From JALOLV01 sp046295175 (GTDB lineage Bacteria > Bacteroidota > Bacteroidia > Cytophagales > Spirosomataceae), in the NCBI GenBank assembly GCA_046295175.1, contig JBKBNY010000001.1:186001-250000 (forward strand): a stretch of 64,000 bases of DNA, read 5' to 3'. Each line of letters starts with the position of its first letter. The first letter of the stretch is position 1. This document shows positions 44,459 through 52,878 of the stretch, one piece after another. The position numbers and the translations under genes are program-made. The notes under the pieces were generated by a model. The model saw only the letters and a program-made list of their open reading frames with translations. It had not been told where the DNA came from and made no database searches.

Positions 44459-46357
44459 CTACTCCACTTCTATCTTCACATCAAGCAAGCCAAAGCGTTT
44501 CAATAATTCATTAAATCGTTTATCGCCATGCAAAAATTTAAAGAAAGGTAATACTTTTACATCCGTAGGAGTTTGCTTGAAAGTCGCCATTTGCTCAAGG
44601 TATTTGAGGGTGTTTTCTTTGTCTTTAAGCCCAGCATATACCATAGCAAAATAGGTGTAGTTATCGGGTATATTGGGGAGTGTGGTCAAATAAGTTTTGG
44701 CGGCAGCATACTGCCCCATACAGGCTTGGGCATAGGCAATAGCAGCATCTACACCTTTCGCAGTAGGATTAAGTTCTTTAGCTTTGGTCAAATGAGATAT
44801 TGCTTTGGGATAGTCTTTAATATCGAGGTAATGATAACCTGAACTCCAATAAATCAGATAAGAATCACTGAACAAAAGTTTCCCTTTTTTGATAGCCTCG
44901 TTGACCAAGTCTATTTTATTGGCATGCGAACAATTTCTGATGTGTCCTGCCAAAATAACGGGTGAAAGAGGGTCTAAAAAAAGTGCTTTGGTACTATACT
45001 CCAACGCCTCGTCCAGCATACCAAGCGAGCGTAACATCAGGCTATACCAATAATTTACCTGTGCATTGTTGGGGTTGCATCTGAGAGCAATCTGAAAGGT
45101 AGTATTGGCCTGTTCCCATTTGTATTGGTCACGATAAATAGCCGCCAGTAGGCCATACGCCTCAGCATTGGCAGCATCTATTCTGATTGCCTCCAATGCC
45201 TCTTGCTCGGCCATTCTAAAACTTGAGTCTAAGTTTATGTAGTTTAGATTACCAAGAACAAAATAAGCACTTGCCTTGCCCGCATAAGCATCAGCAAAAC
45301 TCGGGTCTAAAGCAATTGCTTTATCCATTTTCTCTAAACTTGCTATCATTTTTTCTTTGGTTCTGGTAGCAAATAGTTGCCTCCCCTGCAAGTATTCGTT
45401 ATATGCCTCGATATTTTCGGTAGGGATTTGCTCAATTTTTTTAATTTGAGAATTACTCAGTTTTTGATTCAACTCTTTGGCGACTTCTTCGGCAACCTTA
45501 TTCATAAAAGACAAAACATCTTTGGTATCGCCATCAAAACTTTTCGACCAAACGGTTCGGTCTTGGTCGGCTTTTATGAGTTCTACGTTTACGTTGACCT
45601 TATTGACCGCTTGAGAGACCGTCCCCGTCAGAATATAAGATACTTGGAGTTCGGTTGCAATTTGAGCAATTGACTTAGGAGAATCTTTGAATACCAAAGA
45701 AGAATTTTTTGAAATAACTTTGAGGTTTTGGAGCAAAGTAAGCGACGAATGAACTTGCCCCATAAGTCCATCGGCAAAATAAGAGGTCTCGGGCAGACCT
45801 AAATTTTTGAATGGCAATATGGCTATTGAATTATCGAAGTTTTGGGTCTCGTCTTTATGGGTCGATGTAAATTTCCAGTATGCTGCGGCCCCAATCAAAA
45901 AAACTAAAAACACCCCAATGACCACATACAGATAAGTTTTTCGATTAACTGGTTTAGGTTCAACTTTTTCTTCGATAACCGCCTCACTTACAATAGGTTC
46001 GGCCTCAAATTTAGTTTTATTTTTTCGGTATTCGGTTGGGCTAACTCCAAAGAAATCTGTAAAATACTTAGTGAAACTTTGTGGAGAATCAATACCAATT
46101 TTGTAGGCAATTTCTGATATTTTTAATTCAGAATTATCCAAGAGATTTTGTGCTTGTAGTAATCTTCTTTGGCGGATGTAAAGTGAGGTCGATAACTGCG
46201 AATGCTCTTTGATTAACCTAAAAAGTTGTGAGCGGCTAATTCCGAGTTCTTTGCAAATGAAGTCGGGAGAAAACTGCTCATTTTCGAGGTTTTCGTCAAT
46301 CAGTGCATTAATTTTATCTAATAACTCTAATTCTGTATTGCTCAGTTTTCCCGACAT
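44459..46357 (-). CDS. Membrane-spanning AraC-type regulator with TolB/FlgO-like and TPR domains
   Basis: The 632-residue protein has an N-terminal AraC helix-turn-helix (about 1-112: ICKELGISRSQLFRLIKEHS, ISEIAYKIGIDSPQSFTKYFTDFFGVSP) and one transmembrane helix at about 147-166 (LYVVIGVFLVFLIGAAAYW). A TolB/FlgO-like domain follows (about 178-300: SIAILPFKNLG, ADGLMGQVHSSL, YILTGTV), then about eight TPR motifs. DNA binding would be cytoplasmic and the sensor periplasmic, as in CadC-like one-component regulators, but with an AraC DNA-binding domain. It lies upstream of the NTF2/LytTR/giant-protein operon in the same direction, so it is a plausible regulator of it. The ligand is unknown. Confidence 0.88.
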   Translation of the reverse strand: MSGKLSNTELELLDKINALIDENLENEQFSPDFICKELGISRSQLFRLIKEHSQLSTSLYIRQRRLLQAQNLLDNSELKISEIAYKIGIDSPQSFTKYFTDFFGVSPTEYRKNKTKFEAEPIVSEAVIEEKVEPKPVNRKTYLYVVIGVFLVFLIGAAAYWKFTSTHKDETQNFDNSIAILPFKNLGLPETSYFADGLMGQVHSSLTLLQNLKVISKNSSLVFKDSPKSIAQIATELQVSYILTGTVSQAVNKVNVNVELIKADQDRTVWSKSFDGDTKDVLSFMNKVAEEVAKELNQKLSNSQIKKIEQIPTENIEAYNEYLQGRQLFATRTKEKMIASLEKMDKAIALDPSFADAYAGKASAYFVLGNLNYINLDSSFRMAEQEALEAIRIDAANAEAYGLLAAIYRDQYKWEQANTTFQIALRCNPNNAQVNYWYSLMLRSLGMLDEALEYSTKALFLDPLSPVILAGHIRNCSHANKIDLVNEAIKKGKLLFSDSYLIYWSSGYHYLDIKDYPKAISHLTKAKELNPTAKGVDAAIAYAQACMGQYAAAKTYLTTLPNIPDNYTYFAMVYAGLKDKENTLKYLEQMATFKQTPTDVKVLPFFKFLHGDKRFNELLKRFGLLDVKIEVE

Positions 46358-46405
46358 TCAAAAAAAACTTTAATTCTTCACTCTACCCAACACTTACTTA
46401 AATTA

Positions 46406-46413
46406 CAAATATA
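46406..46413 (-). promoter_or_regulatory. -7 box for the AraC-TPR gene
   Basis: Plus-strand CAAATATA reads TATATTTG on the minus strand, matching TAnnTTTG 48 nt before the start. Confidence 0.38.
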
Positions 46414-46537
46414 CACAAAAAGCGAATGGTGAAGAACTCGTTTTTAGAAACTGAGATTAAAAAATTGATAAATTAACAATTCGTATTTTTATTCTTTTTT
46501 TGATAGTTATTGAAAATTTACATGAAAGCGAATTATG

Positions 46538-46915
46538 TTACTTCTCAACAAAATACTGCACAGCTTCGACTTTTTTGGTTATAGCAACACCAACTTTGAT
46601 ATGTTTTTGATGCTCGGGCGACTGAGCATATTTATCCAAACCTTCTAAAGAAGTAAACGTAAAAGCATAGGTATGTTTGTTTTCTTTGTTGCGTTCGGTA
46701 ATGGGGGCAATTCCCCATTCGTAGGCTTTCACTACTTTGAGTTTTGCCAAACCTTTAAATGATTTATCAACTTCGTCGATTTCGTTTTGAGTAGCATTTT
46801 CCGTGAAAGTTACCGTAACGATGTGCTTGAAAAGCTTCGTTGGTTTTGTTTGAGCCTTAGCGTTGAAACTATTAGCTATCAATAAGATAACGATTGTAAA
46901 AAAGAGGTTTTTCAT
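46538..46915 (-). CDS. Secreted Dabb (stress-responsive A/B barrel) protein
   Basis: The 125-residue product has a Sec signal (KNLFFTIVILLIANSFNAKAQ). The mature part LFKHIVTVTFTENATQNEIDEVDKSF, EWGIAPITERN and HTYAFTFTSLEGLDKY is the Dabb ferredoxin-like barrel. The family includes plant stress proteins and olivetolic acid cyclase-like enzymes; a role is not predictable. It lies 24 bp downstream of an SDR gene, so it is probably in the same transcript. Confidence 0.88.
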   Translation of the reverse strand: MKNLFFTIVILLIANSFNAKAQTKPTKLFKHIVTVTFTENATQNEIDEVDKSFKGLAKLKVVKAYEWGIAPITERNKENKHTYAFTFTSLEGLDKYAQSPEHQKHIKVGVAITKKVEAVQYFVEK

Positions 46916-46939
46916 TGTTTAAATTTTGGTTTGAAATTA

Positions 46940-47698
46940 TCAAGCAAATGCCCCACCATCAACGGCCATGCAATGCCCCGTAATAAAACTCGATTGGTCA
47001 GAACAAAGCCAAAGGGCTACATCAGCTACTTCTTCGGGTTGCCCCATGCGTTTCATGCGTTGAAAATTAATAGCTTGTTGTAGTGCTTCGGGATTTTCTG
47101 CTAATTTTCTTCTACCGTGCATAATCATGGGCGTCTCTATGGCAGTCGGACAAATGGCGTTTATCCTGATATTTTTAGTGGCATATTCAATGGATGCAGA
47201 TTTCACTAAGCCATTTACGCCATGTTTGGATGCCGCATAAGGCGAGTTTTCGGGTTGCCCGACCAAACCTGCCGCCGACGAAACACAAACGATATTTCCA
47301 CCGCCTTGTTTCATCATTTGTTCCAACTGAAATTTCACGCAATACCAAGTGCCCACAAGATTAATCTGAATTTGATTCAACCAATCTTCTTCTGGATATT
47401 CATGCACAGGTTTTGAGACTTTTCCGGCAATTCCTGCACAATTTACGGCATAATCTATTCTACCAAAGGTTTTTACGGTGGTTTCTATTAGATTTACTAC
47501 GTCTGCTCGTTCGCCGATATTGCATTTTAAATAAATATGGGATTGCGGATTTGTGATTTCGGATTTCACTGACTCAAATTCAGCTAAATCTGCCAATACA
47601 ACATTAGCCCCTTCTTCGACTAATTTGATGGCGGTTGCACGCCCAATTCCCGATGCTGCACCCGTTACGATAGCTACTTTATTTTGGAATCTTTTCAT
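46940..47698 (-). CDS. Short-chain dehydrogenase/reductase carrying an in-frame repeat
   Basis: The 252-residue classical SDR has TGAASGIG (cofactor), NCAG, the catalytic SS...YAASKHG with Tyr and Lys, and the C-terminal FITGHCMAVDGG. Residues about 44-56 (SVKSEITNPQSHI) are encoded by 47535-47575, which matches the GATTTCGGATT/GGGATT interspersed repeat seen at 49118-49198 and in garD. The repeat therefore has entered the gene without breaking it. The substrate is unknown; a sugar or sugar-acid is suggested by the nearby aldarate genes. Confidence 0.9.
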   Translation of the reverse strand: MKRFQNKVAIVTGAASGIGRATAIKLVEEGANVVLADLAEFESVKSEITNPQSHIYLKCNIGERADVVNLIETTVKTFGRIDYAVNCAGIAGKVSKPVHEYPEEDWLNQIQINLVGTWYCVKFQLEQMMKQGGGNIVCVSSAAGLVGQPENSPYAASKHGVNGLVKSASIEYATKNIRINAICPTAIETPMIMHGRRKLAENPEALQQAINFQRMKRMGQPEEVADVALWLCSDQSSFITGHCMAVDGGAFA

Positions 47699-47706
47699 TA
47701 TCTTTG
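47699..47706 (+). promoter_or_regulatory. -7 box for the Uma2 gene
   Basis: TATCTTTG matches TAnnTTTG, 20 nt before the ATG at 47727. It lies immediately beside the start of the divergent SDR gene. Confidence 0.4.
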
Positions 47707-47726
47707 CTTAAAATCTTTGTTTTTTT

Positions 47727-48329
47727 ATGGAAATTACCAGTTTATCTCAATTAGATGTCGTCAACGGAATTTATACGTATGCAGATTATCTCACTTGGAA
47801 ATTCGAGCAAACCGTCGAACTAATCAAAGGTAGAATTCTGCAAATGTCTGCTCCAAGTCGAAGACATCAAGGAATGTCAATGGAGCTTAGTGCAACTGTT
47901 TATCAGAAATTTAAAGGGCATCGTTGTAAATTTTACGCTGCCCCTTTTGATGTTCGTTTGTACGATAAAACCAAGTCTGTTAAAGCCAATAAAGATATTT
48001 ATACCGTTGTCCAACCCGACATTTCTATCATCTGCGACCTCGAAAAATTAGATGAAAGAGGATGCCTCGGTGCTCCTGATTTAGTGATTGAAATACTTTC
48101 ACCGGGAAATTCTTCTAAAGAAATGAAACTCAAAAAAGCTCTTTATGAAGAATCGGGTGTGAGAGAATATCTCATTTTTGACCCCGAACATGAAAACGTT
48201 TTTCAGTTTCATCTAACAGAGGCGGATGTCTATAGTCCAGCTACGATTTATGTTGATGATGAGATACTTACGAGTGTGATATTCCCAGATTTTCAGATAA
48301 ATCTCAAAGAGGTTTTTGCGGCAGAATAG
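47727..48329 (+). CDS. Uma2 family (DUF820) PD-(D/E)XK endonuclease-like protein
   Basis: The 200-residue protein has the Uma2 landmarks VELIKGRILQMSAPSRRHQ, VVQPDISIICD, GAPDLVIEILSPGNSSKEMKLKKALYEE and VREYLIFDPE. It is inserted on the plus strand between two minus-strand SDR genes, with only 17 bp to the downstream convergent stop, and looks like an insertion into a metabolic gene run. It is only distantly similar to the copy at 25257. Function is unknown. Confidence 0.9.
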   Translation: MEITSLSQLDVVNGIYTYADYLTWKFEQTVELIKGRILQMSAPSRRHQGMSMELSATVYQKFKGHRCKFYAAPFDVRLYDKTKSVKANKDIYTVVQPDISIICDLEKLDERGCLGAPDLVIEILSPGNSSKEMKLKKALYEESGVREYLIFDPEHENVFQFHLTEADVYSPATIYVDDEILTSVIFPDFQINLKEVFAAE

Positions 48330-48346
48330 TCTTATAATTAAATAAA

Positions 48347-49117
48347 TTAATTCCCATCACTAATCGTAGTGCCACCATCAACAATTATATTTTGGCCAGT
48401 AATGAATCCACCTGCTTTCGAGGCGAGCATTACGGCCACACCAGCAATTTCTTCTACTTCGCCTACTCTCCTAAGTGGCGTTTGAGATAAACGTTTTTTC
48501 ATGAATTCTTCGTTTTTCATCAAAGATTCCGAAAAAGGTGTGTTTATCATACCGGGTGAAATCGAGTTGACTCTTATATTATAAGGGCCAAATTCTACCG
48601 CAAGATTTCGGGCTAATTCAATCAAACCAGCTTTCGAAACGCCATAAAGTCCCAGATATTTATTACCTCGTACACCCGCAATACTCGCTAAGTAAATGAT
48701 AGTCCCATCTTTCTGCCCCTGCATAGTAGGAATGGCCAATTTTGTTAAGTAGATGGCCGCTTGAAGATTCAACCCCATAGTTTTCTCAAAATTTTCTTGA
48801 TTTATATCGAAAAAACTACCCGTTGGAGCTATCCCTACGCAGTTTACTAAAATATCAATCTTGCCAAAAGTACCAATAGCTTGCTGGTAAAGGGTATCAA
48901 TATCTGCTTTACTATTCATATCACACTCAACCCCAATGGCTTCGATGTTTTCAGCACGAAATTCTTCAACAGTTTCGATTACTCCAGCCATATCATTGCT
49001 CGAAACTACAATTTTTGCACCATGTAGCCCCATCGCATAAGCAATTGCCTTACCCATGCCCGATGTAGAGCCTGTGATAAGAGCGGTTTTTCCAGATAAA
49101 TCGAACAAATTTTTCAT
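48347..49117 (-). CDS. Short-chain dehydrogenase/reductase
   Basis: The 256-residue classical SDR has TALITGSTSGMGKAIA, NCVGIAPTG, the catalytic Ser in YLASIAG and YGVSKAGLIE (Tyr and Lys), and FITGQNIIVDGG at the end. The start at 49117 is preferred because the 11 residues upstream of it (KSQIKNPKSK) are encoded by an interspersed repeat. It is close to fabG/gluconate 5-dehydrogenase-type SDRs, but the substrate cannot be fixed. It probably belongs with the cupin gene upstream. Confidence 0.88.
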   Translation of the reverse strand: MKNLFDLSGKTALITGSTSGMGKAIAYAMGLHGAKIVVSSNDMAGVIETVEEFRAENIEAIGVECDMNSKADIDTLYQQAIGTFGKIDILVNCVGIAPTGSFFDINQENFEKTMGLNLQAAIYLTKLAIPTMQGQKDGTIIYLASIAGVRGNKYLGLYGVSKAGLIELARNLAVEFGPYNIRVNSISPGMINTPFSESLMKNEEFMKKRLSQTPLRRVGEVEEIAGVAVMLASKAGGFITGQNIIVDGGTTISDGN

Positions 49118-49198
49118 TTTGGATTTCGGATTTTTGATTTGGGATTTCACTTAACAACTTTGGTCGGAATAATCCAAAATCGTAAATCCCAAATCGTC
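49118..49198. repeat. Interspersed repeat, GATTTGGGATTT type
   Basis: The 81 bp between the cupin and SDR genes hold TTTGGATTTCGGATTTTTG and, inverted, AAATCGTAAATCCCAAATCG. It is related to the copies inside the SDR gene at about 47540 and inside garD at about 53735-53815. Confidence 0.7.
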
Positions 49199-49687
49199 TT
49201 AGTGTATCATACATTCCTCTAATGCCACGCCATTTACTTCGTACGGTTTGGCTTCGGTTAGGACAAAGACTATTCGGCAAATTTCGTCGGCACTTGGGTT
49301 TCTCCATTTATGAATTGTTCCTCTCTGAACGATTATCCCACCTGCTTCGACAGTTTTAAATACCTGATTATCAAGCTCTAATTCTATTTTTCCGCTAATC
49401 ACAATGCCATAATCAATGCTATTGGTGCGATGCAATGGCGATGAGGCATTGGGCAACATATCTACTACTCGAATCACCGAGCCACCTTTAAGCGTTGTGC
49501 CTGCATCTCGAAGTCGGCCATCGGTTTCGTCATTACAGTCGGCAGGAACGGTGGCAGTTGTCCAAATGGTTGCCATAGCTGCATCACCCGTTGGAATCAC
49601 AACGGTTTCAAATGATTCATCAGCAGTAAAAATGGCCGTCCCATTAGTGGTGTGGCCAGTTACTACTCTTCTTATTGTACTACTCAT
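49199..49687 (-). CDS. Cupin-domain protein
   Basis: The 162-residue protein has one cupin barrel in its second half: PLHRTNSIDYGIVISGKIELELD followed by GGIIVQRGTIHKWRN. The first His and the later His of the two cupin motifs are kept. The N-terminal half (VVTGHTTNGTAIFTADESF) resembles cupins linked to aromatic or salicylate-type metabolism, but no enzyme is assignable. A -7 box lies 26 nt upstream, and the gene is divergent from the lectin-like gene at 49814. Confidence 0.85.
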   Translation of the reverse strand: MSSTIRRVVTGHTTNGTAIFTADESFETVVIPTGDAAMATIWTTATVPADCNDETDGRLRDAGTTLKGGSVIRVVDMLPNASSPLHRTNSIDYGIVISGKIELELDNQVFKTVEAGGIIVQRGTIHKWRNPSADEICRIVFVLTEAKPYEVNGVALEECMIH

Positions 49688-49712
49688 ACTATTCAGTGTA
49701 TTCTATTTCTTG

Positions 49713-49720
49713 CAAAAGTA
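49713..49720 (-). promoter_or_regulatory. -7 box for the cupin gene
   Basis: Plus-strand CAAAAGTA reads TACTTTTG on the minus strand (TAnnTTTG), 25 nt before the start at 49687. Confidence 0.48.
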
Positions 49721-49785
49721 TAACTCAATCTATGTTTTTTACTATTCAAAAACCGAGTACAACTATGCACTATCCGATTATTTAT

Positions 49786-49793
49786 TACTTTTG
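49786..49793 (+). promoter_or_regulatory. -7 box for the 49814 gene
   Basis: TACTTTTG matches TAnnTTTG, 20 nt before the ATG at 49814. Confidence 0.48.
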
Positions 49794-49813
49794 TCTATTA
49801 TAAATCAAATCTT

Positions 49814-50482
49814 ATGAAAAAACTACGTCTTATATTAGCAACTATCTTACTTTCATCTGGACTATCGGCTCAGCATATAAAAATGAGCAAAGAGAATCTC
49901 GAAGCCAATCAAGTGTATCTGTCTTTTTTAAAGATGGAAGGAAAAGATGTTGTAAAAGTTGAAGCCGATACGACAATAAAAGGCACAGATGAAGCTACTT
50001 TGGTAAAAATAAAAAACCTTGACTTCAAGGATGGAATAATCGAAGTAAAGGTTTTGAGTAGATTGATGAAAAACGCACCAGCCTTCGCCCGTGGTTTTAT
50101 TGGACTTGCTTTTAGAATTGGTGAGAAAAACTCAACATTTGAGAGTATTTATATTCGACCGACCAATGGCCGTGCCGACGAGCAAATTCGCAGAAACCAT
50201 AGTATTCAGTATTTTGCTTTTCCCGATTATCGTTTTGATAAATTACGCAAAACTGACCCCGAAAAATACGAATCGTACGCCGATATGGGCTTAAATGAAT
50301 GGATAACTTTGCGAATTGAAGTAGAAGGACAAAAAGCCAAATTCTTTGTAAACAATGCTAAACAACCTTCATTGATTGTAAACGACCTAAAACTTGGAGC
50401 AGATAAGGCTGGCAGCATTGGACTTTGGATAGGCAACTGGACAGAAGGTTATTTTAAGGATTTGAAGGTCGTAAAAAGATAA
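49814..50482 (+). CDS. Secreted concanavalin/DUF1080-like jelly-roll protein
   Basis: The 222-residue product has a Sec signal (KKLRLILATILLSSGLSAQ). The mature part has the strands FKDGIIEVKVL, FIGLAFRIG, WITLRIEVEGQKAKFFVNN and GSIGLWIGNWTEGYFKDLKV, the usual pattern of LamG/DUF1080 (3-keto-disaccharide hydrolase-like) jelly rolls. It is a single gene ending in a hairpin and convergent with kdgD. Ligand or activity is unknown. Confidence 0.78.
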   Translation: MKKLRLILATILLSSGLSAQHIKMSKENLEANQVYLSFLKMEGKDVVKVEADTTIKGTDEATLVKIKNLDFKDGIIEVKVLSRLMKNAPAFARGFIGLAFRIGEKNSTFESIYIRPTNGRADEQIRRNHSIQYFAFPDYRFDKLRKTDPEKYESYADMGLNEWITLRIEVEGQKAKFFVNNAKQPSLIVNDLKLGADKAGSIGLWIGNWTEGYFKDLKVVKR

Positions 50483-50490
50483 ACAATATG

Positions 50491-50524
50491 AGCTATTGCC
50501 AACAAAATATCATTGGCAATAGCT
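50491..50524. terminator. Terminator between convergent genes
   Basis: AGCTATTGCCAA (50491-50502) and TTGGCAATAGCT (50513-50524) form a perfect 12-bp stem with a 10-nt loop, followed on the plus strand by TCATTTTTAA. Confidence 0.85.
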
Positions 50525-50534
50525 TCATTTTTAA

Positions 50535-51440
50535 TCATTTACTCTGCTCAATAATTTGGCGAAGTTGCTCAACTTCAGCTTCAGTTGGTATTGTGAGTGG
50601 AGGGCGAACATCACCTGCACTTTTACCAATTAACTTTGCTCCAGCTTTAATCAGACTAACGGCATAGCCATTCTTTTTGCCACGCAGTCTGACCAATGGA
50701 ATGTAAAATTTCTGCGTAATTTCTTCAACCGTTGCTTTATCGCCTGCACGTAGGGCTTTGTAGAATTTATTGGCAAGTTCTGGTACAAAATTGAAAGCTG
50801 CCGATGAATAGGTATTTACACCAATCGACAAATATGCCTCGGCAATAATCTCGGCAGTCGGTACTCCACCGATGTATGAAAGGCGTTTACCAACTGTTTT
50901 GATGGTATCGTTCAAATCTTGCATATTGCCTGTGCCATCTTTCAAACCAATGAAATTTGGACAAGCATCGGCCAGTTTTTTTATATATTCTGCCGATAAA
51001 ACACCGTTCCCACGATTATAGTAAATCACTGGTAATGAGGTATTTTGCATGATGGCTTTGGCATATTCATAAACCCCATCTTGCGGACATTCGGTGAGAT
51101 ACGGCGGGAAGAGCAAAATGGCATGAATACCAGCTTTTTCAGCAATTTTTGTAAAAGTTTTTGCTTCGGCGATACTTCTTCCTGCACTGGCAATTACTGG
51201 CACACGCTCAGCCACAACTTTGACCGAAATATTGACAATTTGCTCGTATTCATCAACTGTTAGTGAGAAAAACTCGCCTGTTCCGCCAGCCACAAAAACC
51301 GATGAAACATCATGGCTCACGAACCACTCTACACGTTCGGCAAAGGTTTTGGCGTTGAATTCACCTTTTTCATCAAAATCGGTGATTGGAAAAGAAAGTA
51401 GCCCGTCTTCGAGCGATGATTTTATTTTTGATAGTTCCAT
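50535..51440 (-). CDS. kdgD: 5-dehydro-4-deoxyglucarate dehydratase
   Basis: The 301-residue protein of the DapA/NAL TIM-barrel family matches KdgD: GLLSFPITDFDEKGEF, AGGTGEFFSLT, PVIYYNRGNGVL (Schiff-base region Tyr) and FIGLKDGTGN (Schiff-base Lys). It dehydrates and decarboxylates 5-dehydro-4-deoxy-D-glucarate to 2,5-dioxopentanoate (EC 4.2.1.41). It is last in the aldarate run after gudD and garD, which supports the assignment. A palindromic hairpin lies just before its start codon. Confidence 0.93.
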   Translation of the reverse strand: MELSKIKSSLEDGLLSFPITDFDEKGEFNAKTFAERVEWFVSHDVSSVFVAGGTGEFFSLTVDEYEQIVNISVKVVAERVPVIASAGRSIAEAKTFTKIAEKAGIHAILLFPPYLTECPQDGVYEYAKAIMQNTSLPVIYYNRGNGVLSAEYIKKLADACPNFIGLKDGTGNMQDLNDTIKTVGKRLSYIGGVPTAEIIAEAYLSIGVNTYSSAAFNFVPELANKFYKALRAGDKATVEEITQKFYIPLVRLRGKKNGYAVSLIKAGAKLIGKSAGDVRPPLTIPTEAEVEQLRQIIEQSK

Positions 51441-51448
51441 ACCCCCAA

Positions 51449-51460
51449 CCCCTAAAGGGG
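51449..51460 (-). promoter_or_regulatory. Hairpin in the leader just before kdgD
   Basis: CCCC-TAAA-GGGG with A/T closing pairs lies 8-20 nt upstream of the kdgD ATG. The transcript would fold here next to the ribosome entry site. It resembles a common dispersed repeat, so it may not be regulatory. Confidence 0.4.
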
Positions 51461-51519
51461 TGTTTTAATTAAGAAAATAAATATTCGTAAATCGTCATTC
51501 GTTAAATCGTCAATTCAGC

Positions 51520-52815
51520 CTACCATCTCGTTGCCATAAATTTCCAGTCCGGTTGTACTTTTTGCATTTCTATTTCGTCGTTGCGTTTGGTTAGTCCGCA
51601 CTTTTTGTAGTTTTCGTGCAATTTTGCCAAAGCGATTTTATCTAATTCAACGCCTAAACCTGGTCCGCTCGGTACTGGCACTGCCCCATCTTCAAATTTC
51701 ATGCGTCCACCAACAATTATTTCGTCAGATTGCCACGGATAATGTGTATCGAGGGCATATTTAAAATTAGGAATGGCTGCTCCCAAATGCACCATCGCCG
51801 CCAACGAAATACCCAAATGAGAATTGGAGTGCATGGATAAATCTCGCCCGAAAGTCTCGCAGATGCTCGTTAACTTCATTGATTCCTGCAAACCGCCCCA
51901 AAAATGGTGGTCAGACAAAATGATATCTTCCGAACCCAACTGAACACTTCTCGGAATATCTCCGAATGAAGTTGTACACATATTGGTTGCCAAAGGTGTT
52001 TTTAGGGCTTTCCGAACAGCAGCCATGTTTTCTTGTCCACGGCAAGGGTCTTCTAAATATTCGATGACACCCTCCATTTCTTTGCCATATTTGATAGAAG
52101 TATCTACTGTCCAAAGAGCATTGGGGTCAATACGAAGTGGCACATTGGGGCCAAAGGCTTCGTGTAAAGCCAAGATTGCATCTACTTCTTGGCGTGGCTC
52201 AAACACTCCTCCTTTTAACTTAATCGACTGAAAACCAAACGCTGAACACATGGCTTTGGCTTGAGCAACAATCTCGGCGGGATTTAAAGCACTTGCTTGT
52301 CGAGCTGCCGCCCAACCTGTGGCATTGGGGTCTGTTCCAAACTCCAATTCTCCGCCAGCACCTTCGTATTTATAGAAAAGATAAGCCGAAAATGGCACGG
52401 CATCACGGCGTTTTCCGCCCAATAAATCTACTACTGGACGGTTAATAATTTTACCGATAATATCCAAACAAGCTACTTCAATCGAACTAAAAACATGCAC
52501 CACTGTACGTTGGTCCCACGGAGTGAAACCTCTATCGGCAGGCTTTTCGGTACCAAATTCGGCCAAAAGAATATCTCTTATTTTATTGATTTGAAACGGG
52601 TCTTGCCCAATGATAAGCGGGCGGCTTCTTTCAAGAGCTTTATCAATATCTATATTTCCCGGAATCTCGCTAACTCCGCTGATGTTATCTTCTGTTACCA
52701 ATTCAACAACCGTACGCAATGCATAAGGTGCATGAAGCCCAGCGGCATTCAGCAACGGAGGGTCAACCACCGCAATAGGGGTAATGTGGAATTCTTTGAT
52801 TTTTGGAAATTTCAT
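51520..52815 (-). CDS. gudD: Glucarate dehydratase (enolase superfamily)
   Basis: The 431-residue enolase-superfamily enzyme matches GudD throughout: LNAAGLHAPYALRTVVEL, SIKLKGG (catalytic KxK), LRIDPNALWT and EDPCRGQE (metal ligands), and MHSNSHLGISLAAMVHLGA with the catalytic His. It converts D-glucarate to 5-dehydro-4-deoxy-D-glucarate (EC 4.2.1.40). It lies between garD (63-bp gap holding a palindrome) and kdgD (79 bp). Length is normal for the family (about 446). Confidence 0.95.
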   Translation of the reverse strand: MKFPKIKEFHITPIAVVDPPLLNAAGLHAPYALRTVVELVTEDNISGVSEIPGNIDIDKALERSRPLIIGQDPFQINKIRDILLAEFGTEKPADRGFTPWDQRTVVHVFSSIEVACLDIIGKIINRPVVDLLGGKRRDAVPFSAYLFYKYEGAGGELEFGTDPNATGWAAARQASALNPAEIVAQAKAMCSAFGFQSIKLKGGVFEPRQEVDAILALHEAFGPNVPLRIDPNALWTVDTSIKYGKEMEGVIEYLEDPCRGQENMAAVRKALKTPLATNMCTTSFGDIPRSVQLGSEDIILSDHHFWGGLQESMKLTSICETFGRDLSMHSNSHLGISLAAMVHLGAAIPNFKYALDTHYPWQSDEIIVGGRMKFEDGAVPVPSGPGLGVELDKIALAKLHENYKKCGLTKRNDEIEMQKVQPDWKFMATRW

Positions 52816-52834
52816 TGTTTGTTAAATTTTATTT

Positions 52835-52873
52835 TGCCACGAATACACGAATTTAATTTGTGTATTCGTGGCA
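52835..52873. repeat. Palindrome of the TGCCACGAA family
   Basis: TGCCACGAATACAC (52835-52848) and GTGTATTCGTGGCA (52860-52873) form a perfect 14-bp stem with an 11-nt loop in the garD-gudD gap. It could process or attenuate the transcript, or simply be a dispersed repeat copy. Confidence 0.85.
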
Positions 52874-52878
52874 TTTAT

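Noticed and set aside
46940..49117. SDR genes as uronate dehydrogenase feeding the aldarate route
   Set aside because: Both are classical about 250-residue SDRs of the FabG type; the sequence landmarks of Udh are not seen.
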